Below, piece by piece: positions 7,603 to 15,980 of a stretch of 64,000 nt of DNA (position 1 is the first letter of the stretch; each line of letters opens with the position of its first letter). The notes under the pieces were generated by a model. The model had not been told where the DNA came from. It was given only the letters and a program-made list of their open reading frames with translations, and did not search any database. This DNA comes from Sphingomonas sp. QA11 (GTDB lineage: Bacteria > Pseudomonadota > Alphaproteobacteria > Sphingomonadales > Sphingomonadaceae): assembly GCF_028473665.1 (NCBI RefSeq), contig NZ_CP098774.1, forward strand, positions 3,624,501 to 3,688,500, written 5' to 3'. The translations under genes and the position numbers were made by a program.

Positions 7603-9627
7603 GTGAGAATTGAGCGGGCGTCGGGACTGGGTTATTCCGGACTGGGTTATATCGCATCGATAGACGGCCTGCGCACGCTCGCTGTTCTGTCAGTGGTCCT
7701 GTTCCACCTCTGGCCGGCAGCGTTGCCGGGCGGATTCATCGGCGTCGATATATTCTTCGTCATTTCCGGCTTTGTCGTCACCGGTTCGCTCCAGGGACGG
7801 CGTTTCGCCAGCCTGGGCGCCCTGAGCGCGCATTTCTATGCGCGACGGCTGGTGCGGATCATGCCGGCGCTGATCCTGATGTTGCTGATGACCATTGTCG
7901 CGGCGACGCTGTTCGTGCCCCGAAGCTGGCTCAGCGACAGCATTCCGCAAGCCGCCCGCTTCGCCTTTTTCGGCCTCAGCAACATCGTTCTGGCGATCGA
8001 TACCGACAGCTATTTCGGGCCGCAGGCAAGCTTCAATCCCTTCACGCACACCTGGTCGCTGGGCGTGGAGGAGCAATTCTATCTTCTCTTTCCCTTCCTC
8101 CTGTACTGGCATCAGCGGCTCGAGGGCGCTCGCATGCCGACACGCAGCGTGGTGCGATTGATCGCACTGCTGTGCGTGGGATCGCTGGCGATCCATGGCC
8201 TGCTTGCGGTGCTCGCGCCCAAATTCGGCTTCTACCTGATCGTCAGCCGCTTCTGGGAGCTTGGCGCAGGCATGTTGCTGTGCCTGACGCTCGACGACTG
8301 GCGTGCCGCGCCTCGCGCGCGGCACCCGGCAACGGGCGCGGTGGGACTGGCAATGATAGTCACGGGGCTGGCGCTGCCGTTCGACATCGGGCTGGCGCGC
8401 AACCTGTTGGCGGTGGTGGGCACCGTCGCGCTGCTCGCTCACGTCGTCGGCCGCGATGACGCCCCGCTTGGGCGACTGTTCGCCAGCGGTCCGATGGTGG
8501 CGATCGGCAAGCGCTCCTATGCCCTCTATCTGTGGCACTGGCCGGTGTTCGTGCTGTTCCGCTGGACCACCGGGCTGCACACCCCGCCCCTTGCCCTCAC
8601 GGCCCTGGCCATCAGCGTGATGCTGGCCGCCATCTCTTACGCGCTGGTCGAGAACCCGCTCCACCGCAATGCGCGGATCGCGGCGCTGCCCCGCCGGCGC
8701 GTGCTGGTGGGCGCGGTCCTGGCGACTCTGCTCGCCGCCGGCGCGGGACAGGCGATGTTCGCCAATCACAGCCGGCTGACACTGAGCCGCACGGGCAATG
8801 TGCAGGACTGGTATGCCGACCAATGGCATGCGCTCGACCCGGCGCGCAGCCCGTGCCGCGTGAACGAGACACGTCGCCCCGTCGGCGGCGCGCTGGTGAC
8901 CGTCTGGCAGGCTGAAGGATGTACCGGCACCCGCCGCACGATCCAAGTGCTGGGGGATTCGCACGCAACCGCCTATACACCGGCGCTGCGCCAACTGGTC
9001 GCCGAGACCGGCGCGACCGTGCAGCTCTGGGTCCGCGGGGGTTGTCCGGTGCTGCGCCTGATTGACCCATTGCCGCAGAGCGACCGTTGCAAGCGCTTTT
9101 ATAGCGCGATGTTCGACGAAATGGCCCAGAATACGAAGCCTGGGGATACGATCTTCCTGCCCGGACTGCGCGTCGACCGGTTCGCCAACCAGTTCGACAA
9201 TGACCGCGATACGAGGCTCAATGATCGCGCGGCCTCGCCGCTTGGCGTTGCCCACGCGCGACCGATCCTGGCACGTCTCGCGCGAAGCGGCGCGCGACTG
9301 GTGATCGAAGCGCCCAAGCCGATCTTCCCCAGCCCGCCCTTCCGCTGTGTGGACTGGTTCAATCACGACAATCCCAGCTGTGTGGGTGGCACCACCATCT
9401 CCCGCGCGCGCATCGAGCAACGCCGCGCGCCGATACTAGGGGCAATGCGCCAGCTCCAGGCAGCCGTGCCCCAGCTACTGTTATGGGACCCGCTTCCCCT
9501 GCTCTGCGCCACCGCAACCTGCGAAGCGGTGCCCGGCGGACGCCCGCTGTTCCTGGATGGCGACCATCTGAGCGGCCACGGCAATGACGTGCTCTATCCA
9601 GCGCTCAAACGCGTGCTGCTCGACTGA
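7603..9627 (+). CDS. Membrane acyltransferase-3 with C-terminal SGNH domain (OafA/OafB type)
   Basis: A 674-residue inner-membrane enzyme that would O-acylate a surface glycan. The N-terminal half (about 15-370) is an acyltransferase-3 domain: YIASIDGLRTLAVLSVVLFH with the key His, GFIGVDIFFVISGFVVTG, RLVRIMPAL and FTHTWSLGVEEQFYLLFP, with about ten membrane segments. The C-terminal part (about 400-674) is an SGNH hydrolase-like domain with block I VLGDSHATAY and the Asp-His pair in LDGDHLSGHG. Such two-domain proteins acetylate O-antigen, capsule or exopolysaccharide. The start is a GTG at 7603. A 15-base near-duplication (GGACTGGGTTAT at 7624 and 7639) encodes SGLGYSGLGY just ahead of the first helix. 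It stands alone, so its glycan target, perhaps the capsule encoded further right, is unproven. Confidence 0.92.
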   Translation: MRIERASGLGYSGLGYIASIDGLRTLAVLSVVLFHLWPAALPGGFIGVDIFFVISGFVVTGSLQGRRFASLGALSAHFYARRLVRIMPALILMLLMTIVAATLFVPRSWLSDSIPQAARFAFFGLSNIVLAIDTDSYFGPQASFNPFTHTWSLGVEEQFYLLFPFLLYWHQRLEGARMPTRSVVRLIALLCVGSLAIHGLLAVLAPKFGFYLIVSRFWELGAGMLLCLTLDDWRAAPRARHPATGAVGLAMIVTGLALPFDIGLARNLLAVVGTVALLAHVVGRDDAPLGRLFASGPMVAIGKRSYALYLWHWPVFVLFRWTTGLHTPPLALTALAISVMLAAISYALVENPLHRNARIAALPRRRVLVGAVLATLLAAGAGQAMFANHSRLTLSRTGNVQDWYADQWHALDPARSPCRVNETRRPVGGALVTVWQAEGCTGTRRTIQVLGDSHATAYTPALRQLVAETGATVQLWVRGGCPVLRLIDPLPQSDRCKRFYSAMFDEMAQNTKPGDTIFLPGLRVDRFANQFDNDRDTRLNDRAASPLGVAHARPILARLARSGARLVIEAPKPIFPSPPFRCVDWFNHDNPSCVGGTTISRARIEQRRAPILGAMRQLQAAVPQLLLWDPLPLLCATATCEAVPGGRPLFLDGDHLSGHGNDVLYPALKRVLLD

Positions 9628-9695
9628 CAGGAGAAACGCCCGCCCTTCTTCCGAATGGCCTGTCACGCAAGTTCAGCGCCTCGGTTACTCAAGAA

Positions 9696-11024
9696 TCAGG
9701 GCGACGCGGGGGCGGCGGGCTGCGCCACCGACCACAAGACTTCCTCGCCCGGTTTCAGGCCCGAGAGGATCTCGGCACCGGTCGGAGAAACGAGGCCAAG
9801 TCGGACAGTCCTGGGAACCGGCTTGCCAGTCTTGCCGTCGCGGACCGTGACGGTCGCCGCGGGCGCCGCTCCCTGCACCGCTTCGGGGGGAACGACGATC
9901 GCGCTTGGATTGCTGTAGGCGATCACGATCACCATTGCCGTCATCCCGATCTTCACCCGCGCGGCCTGTTCAGGGGTCAGCGGGTCGAGGCGGGCAGTCG
10001 CGGTGAAGCTTGCCTTGCCGGTGCCACCCGCGGAATCCTTGCTTGCCTCGCCGGCGACGCTGGCGATCTGCCCGGCAAGGGAGATCTCGCCGAAACCTGG
10101 CCCCGTCACCGTCACCGGCATGCCGACCTTGATCCGGTTGATGTCGCCTTCGTCCAGACGGAAGGACACGCCCAGCCCCCCCGCCCGCGCGATCGTTCCG
10201 ATCAGCTGTCCCTTGGTGACCCGGGATCCGACATGAAGCGCCTCGCTGCCCGCCCCATTGCCTTGCCCGGGCGGCGGCCGGACCACGATCCCGTCGTCCG
10301 GCGCGTGCAGGACGGCCCCGTCGAACTGCGCGGTCAGCTTGGCGAGACGGAGCTGCGCATTGGTCAGGTCGAGCTCTACCAGCCGCCGGTTCGGCCCCTG
10401 GCCCCGCCGCAGCGTCGTGCTCAGATCCTCCCGCGCCGCCTCCAGCGACGCCTTTTGCGATCGCTGCTGCTGGACCATGCCGTCATATTCGGATCGCGAG
10501 ACAAGGCCCCGATCAAGCAACGTCTTGGTTTCCCGCAGCTTGTTCTCGGTATCGTCAAGCTGGAACATCGCTGTCTCGGCCGCGCGCCGGGCGCGGGAGA
10601 CCTCGGGACCGCTCGTCCAGGACGCCATGTCGCCTGACGTCTGGGCCGCCTTCAGATAGGCGCTTTCCGCTTCGTTGCGGCTTTGCTCAAGCTCGGAAAG
10701 ATCGAGTTCGACCAGCGTCTGACCCTGATTGACCAGATCGCCATAAGCGAAATTGATCGATTTGACGGTGCCGTCGAACGGCGCGGTGATGTCGATTCCA
10801 TTACCGGGGCCGATCGTCCCCGTCACGTTGAGCGTCGACGTGAAGGGCTCGCGTTTCACCACCTGGCTCTTTTCGACGAGTGCCGCCGGTCCCGGCGCGG
10901 TGCCCGAGCCGGGGCCCCACCACCAGAGCGCCAGCACGCCGCACGCTATCGCCAGCGCCGCGGCGATCCGGCCGCGGCGCGTTTGCGGCACGATCCGCTT
11001 CAGTCGTTGAGATCGATCTTCCAT
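9696..11024 (-). CDS. Periplasmic adaptor (HlyD/MacA-like) of an ABC exporter
   Basis: A 442-residue membrane-fusion protein. A single N-terminal membrane anchor (about 20-36, IAAALAIACGVLALWWW) is followed by the lipoyl/barrel-sandwich half (TGTIGPGNGIDITAPFDGTV), a coiled-coil hairpin (about 110-230), the second lipoyl half (LHAPDDGIVVRPPPGQ) and a beta-barrel. It would link the inner-membrane ABC pair to the TolC-like outer-membrane channel. Its start overlaps the end of the TolC-like gene by 25 bases. All four genes of the system run on this strand in the order ATPase, permease, outer-membrane channel, adaptor, so this is the last gene of the operon. The substrate is unknown. Confidence 0.93.
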   Translation of the reverse strand: MEDRSQRLKRIVPQTRRGRIAAALAIACGVLALWWWGPGSGTAPGPAALVEKSQVVKREPFTSTLNVTGTIGPGNGIDITAPFDGTVKSINFAYGDLVNQGQTLVELDLSELEQSRNEAESAYLKAAQTSGDMASWTSGPEVSRARRAAETAMFQLDDTENKLRETKTLLDRGLVSRSEYDGMVQQQRSQKASLEAAREDLSTTLRRGQGPNRRLVELDLTNAQLRLAKLTAQFDGAVLHAPDDGIVVRPPPGQGNGAGSEALHVGSRVTKGQLIGTIARAGGLGVSFRLDEGDINRIKVGMPVTVTGPGFGEISLAGQIASVAGEASKDSAGGTGKASFTATARLDPLTPEQAARVKIGMTAMVIVIAYSNPSAIVVPPEAVQGAAPAATVTVRDGKTGKPVPRTVRLGLVSPTGAEILSGLKPGEEVLWSVAQPAAPASP

Positions 11025-12646
11025 GTATCGAGCGTACTTCCGATTTGCTGATCCAGAGAGGTCAACTGATTGAGATAATTGATCTTGGCTGACAGTTCCT
11101 GCGCGTCGGCGGCGCGCAGGTCGGCCTCGAACGAGAGCACCTCGAAATTGGAGGCGCGGCCGAAGTTGAGCTTCTCCCGCTGGATATCCAGCGCGCGCGC
11201 CGCCAGGTTCCGCGCCCGCCGCGCGGCCTCGAGCTGGAGCCAGCTTGCCTCGACGCTCTGCACTGCATCGCGGATCTGCGATTCGGCTGCCTGACTGGTG
11301 TCCTGATACGTGATTTCGGCCTGCCGCAGCGCGACTGTCGCGTTGATCTCCCCCTGGCGCGGAGCATAGTCGCCGCCGATAGGAATATTGAGCGTCAGCC
11401 CGACTCGTTTGTCGGTGTCGCCGTCCAGCGGCGATCGCAGCGCATCGCTGCCCCGGAAACGCGATACGCTGCCGGTCGCCGACAAATCCCAGAGCCGGTT
11501 ATTCTTTGCCTCGCGCAACGATATCCGGCCCTGCTCCACCGCCAGCTCCGACGACAGCAGGTCCATCCGCGCTGACCGGCCGAGCTCAAGCGCCTTGTCG
11601 AGGTCGATCGCGACACGGCCTGTATCGATACTGTCACCCGCGACGATATTCGTACTCAGGTCGAGTGCCAGCAATTGAAGCAGGGCGAGCTGCGCCGACG
11701 TCCGCGTCTGCCCGGCCTGCAGAACGGCCACCTCCTGGTTCGCCACCCCGGATTCGGTCTGAACGATATCGGCCGCGGCCATGCGCCCGGCCGCGATCAG
11801 CGCACGGTTGGTTTCGAGCAGGTCCCGGGTGCGCTGCAGCGCCAGCTCGGCCAGGCGTACCTGCTCCTGCGCCTGGACCAGCCCACGATAGGCGAACACG
11901 ATGCTGCTTACGGCGTTCGAGACGGTGTTCTTCAGGCCGAGCTGATTGATCCGCTCCTGCAGGCGAGCCCGCCTGATCGGCGCGAGGTTGATGTCGGGGC
12001 CGGCGCCGCGCAGCAAGGGCTGGCTCACCGAGAAGGTGCTGACCTCGCTGGCGAAATGCTGCCCGTCCTGGAAGCGGTCGTTCCGTGCCCAGGAAAAGCC
12101 GGCATTGGCTCCCGTCGGGAGGAGCACCCCCACTTGCGGCGTGACGTTCGACTGAGTGCTCGACACGCCGCCGCTCCACGCCCGAAAAACATCGGCGGCG
12201 ACGCTGATGCGGGGTCGGAACCGGGTACCGGCGACGAACAGGTCGAATTTCTGCGCGATACGCGACAGATACGCTGACTTGATCGTGCGATTGTCGCGCA
12301 GGCCGAGCGCCACCGCCTCTGTCAGGCTGATCGCGACCGCCGCTCCCTTCGGCACCGGGCGCGATGGCGGCGGGGGAACCGGTGAGGCATAGGGTGAGGA
12401 CAGGGGCTCAACGATTTGCGCGCGCGCCGGCATGGAACTACCCAAAGCGAGGACACTGCCGATCGCGATGGCGAGGGTGAGGAGGCGATTGACATGATGA
12501 AGACCGGCATGATGGCCGCCGCGGTTCCGATGCTGCTCGCCGGATGCGCCACACCGGTGGCGCTCAAGCGGCCGCTTGCCCAGCCGACGCTGACGCAGCC
12601 AGTCCCCCTGCCGGAGCTCAAACCCTATCAGGCGCCTATTCCGCAC
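11000..12646 (-). CDS. TolC-family outer-membrane efflux protein (start unclear)
   Basis: An outer-membrane channel with two OEP repeats (AVAISLTEAVALGLRDNR near the mature N-terminus and long amphipathic helices throughout). The obvious signal peptide, NRLLTLAIAIGSVLALGSS ending PARAQ, begins at 12490 but has no in-frame start codon at its head. The best ATG there (12495) is one base out of frame. The nearest in-frame choices are a GTG at 12646, which overlaps the end of the permease gene by 11 bases but adds about 50 unusual residues, or an ATG at 12433 inside the signal peptide. I give the GTG boundary, but a one-base deletion near 12490 (natural or sequencing) would also explain the sequence. 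The function as outer-membrane partner of the adjacent ABC exporter is firm. Confidence 0.88.
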   Translation of the reverse strand: MRNRRLIGFELRQGDWLRQRRLGKRPLERHRCGASGEQHRNRGGHHAGLHHVNRLLTLAIAIGSVLALGSSMPARAQIVEPLSSPYASPVPPPPSRPVPKGAAVAISLTEAVALGLRDNRTIKSAYLSRIAQKFDLFVAGTRFRPRISVAADVFRAWSGGVSSTQSNVTPQVGVLLPTGANAGFSWARNDRFQDGQHFASEVSTFSVSQPLLRGAGPDINLAPIRRARLQERINQLGLKNTVSNAVSSIVFAYRGLVQAQEQVRLAELALQRTRDLLETNRALIAAGRMAAADIVQTESGVANQEVAVLQAGQTRTSAQLALLQLLALDLSTNIVAGDSIDTGRVAIDLDKALELGRSARMDLLSSELAVEQGRISLREAKNNRLWDLSATGSVSRFRGSDALRSPLDGDTDKRVGLTLNIPIGGDYAPRQGEINATVALRQAEITYQDTSQAAESQIRDAVQSVEASWLQLEAARRARNLAARALDIQREKLNFGRASNFEVLSFEADLRAADAQELSAKINYLNQLTSLDQQIGSTLDTWKIDLND

Positions 12647-12682
12647 GTAGCGCCTCGATCGGATCGAGGCGGGACGCAGTGA
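12494..12682 (+). CDS. Small putative lipoprotein, antisense to the export operon
   Basis: A 62-codon reading frame with a good ribosome site (GAGGAGG, about 9 bases before ATG) and a lipoprotein signal: MMKTGMMAAAVPMLLAGCA with lipobox LLAGC, so the mature protein would start at Cys18. The rest is a proline-rich tail (QPVPLPELKPYQAPIPHVAP). Codons are GC-rich at the third position in the first half. It lies opposite the head of the TolC-like gene and overlaps the 3' end of the permease gene. If real, its start and the missing TolC-like start occupy the same bases. It could be a genuine small envelope protein or a chance frame. Confidence 0.4.
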   Translation: MMKTGMMAAAVPMLLAGCATPVALKRPLAQPTLTQPVPLPELKPYQAPIPHVAPRSDRGGTQ

Positions 12683-13838
12683 TGGCCGGGTAGATGCCGA
12701 AGGCCATGCCGACCAGGCCGGCCACCCCGGTACCCAGCGGCAGCACATAAAGCGCGACCGCGAAGCTCCAGCCCATCGCCTTGGCCATGAACCAGGACGC
12801 GCCGACGCCGAGCGCGACGCCGGCCAGCCCCCCCACCAGGGCAAGCGCCGCTGCCTCGACCAGGAACATGAGCTGCAGGTCGCGCGGCGTCGCGCCGATC
12901 GCCGCGCGGAGGCCGATCTCGCGCCGGCGCTCCATCACGCTCATCAGCATCACATTCATCACGCCGATTCCGCCGACCAGCAGCGAGACGCCGCCGATCG
13001 CCGCGAGCAGGCGGGTATAGACCCCCATCTGCGCCTTCATCGCCTTCACCAGCCCGCGCGCGTCGATCACGGTCAGTGTCGATGACGCATTGGCAAGACG
13101 CGCCTTCACCCGCTCGCCCATGGCGGCCGAATCGACGTCGGGCTTGAGCCGGATCAGCGCCGTATTGGGGTCACCGCCAAGCATGATGCGGCGGCTGCAG
13201 GCGAAGGGCACGAACACCGAATCATTATAGTCGGTCGGATTCATCGATTCATTCGGCACCGGCGCCAGGATGCCGATCACCGTATAGCCATAATCGCCGA
13301 TCGCGATCTTCGCGCCCGGCAAGAGCCTGGCCCCCGGCGCCGACAATTTCGTCGCCGCCCCGTCCCCGACCATCGCCACCAGCCCGCAATCATCGGCCTC
13401 GCCAATCGGCCGTCCGGTACGGAGCGGCAGCTCGGTGAGTGTCGCGAAAGCGGGTGAGATCGCGATGGTCGCCACGTCCGCCGCCACACCTGCGGCCGTG
13501 ACCTGGCCGCGGCTGATCGACAGGGGCACGGCGGTAAGGATGTCCGGCTCGTCGGCCGGAAGAGTATCGAGCAGGCGCCGGTCGAAACCCGCCGCACTGG
13601 CGCCGGTCTGCGCAGCGCGGATCTGCAACATATCGATCCCCATGCTCTTGAAGCTCTTGAGCGCTTCGAGCTGCGCCATATTTCCGATGCTCAGCATGGC
13701 GATGATCGATGCGGTGCCGACGGTGATGCCGAGCAAGGCAAGGATCGAGCGGATGCCCTGGCTGTACAGGTTGGCGAAGGCCTCGGCGAAGAGCTCGCCC
13801 GGCGGCGCGCCCGCTGGCATGGCGGCCGTGATCGTCAT
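12636..13838 (-). CDS. ABC transporter permease, MacB type
   Basis: A 400-residue inner-membrane subunit with the MacB/FtsX layout: one N-terminal helix (about 28-50, IRSILALLGITVGTASIIAM), a large periplasmic MacB_PCD domain (about 55-250) and three C-terminal helices (about 275-390). The last part holds MSVMERRREIGLRAAIGATPRDL, typical of the family. The ATG at 13838 is preferred because it overlaps the ATPase stop as ATGA. With the ATPase, adaptor and TolC-like channel it forms a tripartite exporter that, by analogy with MacAB-TolC, could move peptides, macrolides or other periplasmic substrates. The C-terminus RLDPIEALRAE is also characteristic. Confidence 0.94.
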   Translation of the reverse strand: MTITAAMPAGAPPGELFAEAFANLYSQGIRSILALLGITVGTASIIAMLSIGNMAQLEALKSFKSMGIDMLQIRAAQTGASAAGFDRRLLDTLPADEPDILTAVPLSISRGQVTAAGVAADVATIAISPAFATLTELPLRTGRPIGEADDCGLVAMVGDGAATKLSAPGARLLPGAKIAIGDYGYTVIGILAPVPNESMNPTDYNDSVFVPFACSRRIMLGGDPNTALIRLKPDVDSAAMGERVKARLANASSTLTVIDARGLVKAMKAQMGVYTRLLAAIGGVSLLVGGIGVMNVMLMSVMERRREIGLRAAIGATPRDLQLMFLVEAAALALVGGLAGVALGVGASWFMAKAMGWSFAVALYVLPLGTGVAGLVGMAFGIYPAITASRLDPIEALRAE

Positions 13839-14539
13839 GCCGGCATCGGGACGGCCGCCGCCGGCGACAGCCTGTCGGAGACGATCCGGCCGTCGAGAAA
13901 CTCGATCTGACGATCGCATTGAGCGGCCAGATCGCGATCATGAGTCACCATCAGGATCGTGACGTTGAGGCTGCGGTTCAGCTGCCGCAACAATTCCATC
14001 ACCTCGATCGCCGTCACGCTGTCGAGGCTACCGGTCGGCTCGTCGGCGAGAATCAGGCTCGGCTCCCCGATCAACGCGCGGGCCAGTGCAACGCGCTGCC
14101 GCTGGCCGCCGGAAAGCTCGGTCGGGCGATGAAGGCTGCGGTCGGCCAGCCCGACGCGTTCGAGCATGGCCAGCGCGGCCATCCTGCGCCGCTCCCGCGG
14201 GATGCCGCGATAAAGCAACGGTAGCGCGACATTCTGCCAGGCGGACAAGCGGGGTAAGAGCTGGAAGGACTGAAAGACGAAGCCCAGCATCGCATTGCGG
14301 AGCCGGGCTGCCTGCTGCGCTGATGAATAATCCACGAGGACATCGTCTAGGATGACGTGGCCGGTATCGGGCTTGTCGAGCAGGCCCACGATATTGAGCA
14401 ACGTGCTCTTGCCCGATCCAGAAGGGCCTACAAGCGCACAAAAGGTGCCGCGCGAAAGCGAGAACGACACGTCCTTCAACACCGGGATCGGTTGTGTCGG
14501 CGGCCCATAGCCTTTTCCGACATTGGCCAATTGCAGCAT
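13835..14539 (-). CDS. ABC transporter ATP-binding protein, MacB/LolD type
   Basis: A 234-residue ATPase, first gene of the export operon. Walker A is GPSGSGKST (about 38-46), the signature is LSGGQRQRVALARAL and Walker B is LILADEPTGSLDS, the last being typical of the MacB/LolD subfamily. It pairs with the permease through an ATGA stop/start overlap. Roughly 100 bases separate it from the PraB-like gene stop, so its promoter must lie between about 14540 and 14640 or upstream through that gene. Energises export, not uptake. Confidence 0.95.
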   Translation of the reverse strand: MLQLANVGKGYGPPTQPIPVLKDVSFSLSRGTFCALVGPSGSGKSTLLNIVGLLDKPDTGHVILDDVLVDYSSAQQAARLRNAMLGFVFQSFQLLPRLSAWQNVALPLLYRGIPRERRRMAALAMLERVGLADRSLHRPTELSGGQRQRVALARALIGEPSLILADEPTGSLDSVTAIEVMELLRQLNRSLNVTILMVTHDRDLAAQCDRQIEFLDGRIVSDRLSPAAAVPMPA

Positions 14540-14636
14540 CTATCCCGACATCCAGCGAGGGATCAAAGGAAAAACCTATCTGAAAAGCAAGGAATTTCCA
14601 GATAGGCACGTACGCAATTTATGATGATTGCCCAAT

Positions 14637-15116
14637 CTACGATATGCTCAATCCCGAAGGCCCCGTGAGCGTACCCACAATAGTGCAGGGAGCCGCCGCT
14701 CCGACGCCCGGCAAGGACGTATTGATGGTCATTTGCTTGGTGACATTGTTCCAAACACCGCTGAGCGTGCCACCGCACGAGCCGGTCAGGGGCGTGTTGA
14801 TCGCGAACCCGCTCAGCGAGAGCTGGGATATCGCTGGATTGAAAGTGACGGCATGAGGTGTGCCCGTGACCGTCAAACTCGCACAAAGAAGCCCTCCCGG
14901 TCGGAATGGCGGCGTTCCGGTTATCGCGGTTGCCGAGCTTGAGGGTGTCGATGGCACGTTGAGCGTTATGCTCAGGGTGCAACTCTGTGCAAAGCTCTGA
15001 CTGAAAACAACATTGCCCGTAAGCATATACGTCCCGACAGGCGTAAACGTTTGTGCGGACGCTGGCTGTACCGCCATGATCGCTGCACTGGCCCATAAGC
15101 CAATAGATTTGACCAT
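14637..15116 (-). CDS. PraB-like small secreted protein (copy 2)
   Basis: A 159-residue exported protein: signal peptide MVKSIGLWASAAIMAVQPASA, then a beta-rich, Thr/Ser/Gly/Pro-rich domain with four cysteines (SCTLSIT, LLCASLT, GSCGGTLSG, PCTIVGTL). The arrangement matches the neighbouring paralogue and the group usually annotated as alkane-oxidation activator PraB-like or simply activator protein. The biochemical role is unknown. A longer frame through the neighbour exists but the signal peptide and the start at 15116 define the gene. A terminator of the upstream paralogue lies between the two, so they may be separately transcribed. Confidence 0.82.
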   Translation of the reverse strand: MVKSIGLWASAAIMAVQPASAQTFTPVGTYMLTGNVVFSQSFAQSCTLSITLNVPSTPSSSATAITGTPPFRPGGLLCASLTVTGTPHAVTFNPAISQLSLSGFAINTPLTGSCGGTLSGVWNNVTKQMTINTSLPGVGAAAPCTIVGTLTGPSGLSIS

Positions 15117-15151
15117 CACTATTTCCAGTCTCGCATCGCCTAAAAAAGTGA

Positions 15152-15184
15152 GAAAAAAGATACCTGGGCGCAAAGGCGCCCAGG
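15152..15184 (-). terminator. Rho-independent terminator
   Basis: CCTGGGCGC (15163-15171) and GCGCCCAGG (15176-15184) form a perfect 9-bp stem with a 4-base loop. On the minus strand it is followed by TATCTTTTTT. It lies just downstream of the PraB-like gene ending at 15221. Confidence 0.85.
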
Positions 15185-15220
15185 TAGATTGGACAGAATG
15201 TTCTATTCTATCAGCGCCAA

Positions 15221-15709
15221 TCAGGGGAAAATGCTGAGCGCCGAGCCCGAAGTCTGATTGAGAGTGCCAACGATCGTGCACGGATCCGACGTGCCGCCGC
15301 CGGGCAGAGATGCGTTCACCGAAATGAATCGCGGGCTTGCGCTGTTGCCGCCCCAGGTGCCGCTGATCGTACCGCTGCAACCGCCGGGCGTGATGGTGTT
15401 CACCACAACGCCACTGATGGTTACGGTCGTCCCGTCGGACGTAACCGTATACGGCGTGCCGCTGAAGGTCACAGTGGGACAAAGGATGTTGGAGGGAGCC
15501 GCCAATGCCGGGGTCACTGTTGCGGTAGTCGCGCTGGTGACGTTGACGGTGAGCTTGAGCGTGCAGTTGAGGGTCAGGCCCTTTTTCACAACCACTGATC
15601 CCGAGAACACGAAGGTGCCGGACGTCGGCGAGTAGGTGGCCGCACTCGCAGGTGCTGCGGTGCCGGCGAGGGCCAAGGCGGTCGCACAGATTGCAGAAAC
15701 GAATTTCAT
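15221..15709 (-). CDS. PraB-like small secreted protein (copy 1)
   Basis: A 162-residue exported protein. The start at 15709 is preceded by AGGAGAG and opens a signal peptide (MKFVSAICATALALAGTAAPASA). The mature part starts ATYSPTSGTFVFSGSVVV and carries four cysteines in the same spacing as the next gene (LNCTLKL, ILCPTVTF, GCSGTISGTW, PCTIVGTL), so the two are tandem paralogues that differ clearly in sequence. The ATYSP...F.FSG start is typical of the PraB-like family. Location is periplasmic or extracellular; function is unknown. It has its own terminator and an AT-rich upstream region, and sits between an exporter operon and an STN-type receptor. Confidence 0.85.
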   Translation of the reverse strand: MKFVSAICATALALAGTAAPASAATYSPTSGTFVFSGSVVVKKGLTLNCTLKLTVNVTSATTATVTPALAAPSNILCPTVTFSGTPYTVTSDGTTVTISGVVVNTITPGGCSGTISGTWGGNSASPRFISVNASLPGGGTSDPCTIVGTLNQTSGSALSIFP

Positions 15710-15782
15710 TTCAACTCTCCTGTTTTTGAATTGTGATTCGCACTCATTCGATGTGGTGCTCATAGACAATCAGCAATTTTTA

Positions 15783-15796
15783 CATTGATGTCAATG
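15783..15796 (-). promoter_or_regulatory. Short palindrome in the AT-rich upstream region of the PraB-like gene
   Basis: CATTGATGTCAATG has 6-base inverted arms around a 2-base centre and lies about 75 bases upstream of the start at 15709. The surrounding 15770-15980 stretch is far more AT-rich than the genes around it. Possible regulator site; nothing identifies the regulator. Confidence 0.25.
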
Positions 15797-15980
15797 TTGA
15801 CTTGTAAGTAATACCACAATTATGGATGTAGTATTATTTGCGCCAGCATTAACACACTCCAACAATACTCAACTGTCGGCTAAATTTCTATATTATTGGT
15901 AATCTATAATTAATTATTCTGAATAATTTGCACTAAAAGTCCATAATTTAATTTTAGAAAGCAAATTGACTTCCTTTGAT

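Noticed and set aside
7624..7650. Direct repeat GGACTGGGTTAT
   Set aside because: A single short in-frame duplication in the acyltransferase N-terminus; too small to be a mobile element or regulatory array.
7690..9420. A 576-codon open frame on the minus strand
   Set aside because: It is antisense to the acyltransferase, has the His/Arg/Gln-rich make-up of a shadow frame in high-GC DNA and no recognisable domain.
11000..12844. TolC-like frame extended to the ATG at 12844
   Set aside because: It would read about 200 bases into the permease gene and add Trp/Arg/Ser-rich sequence ahead of the signal peptide.
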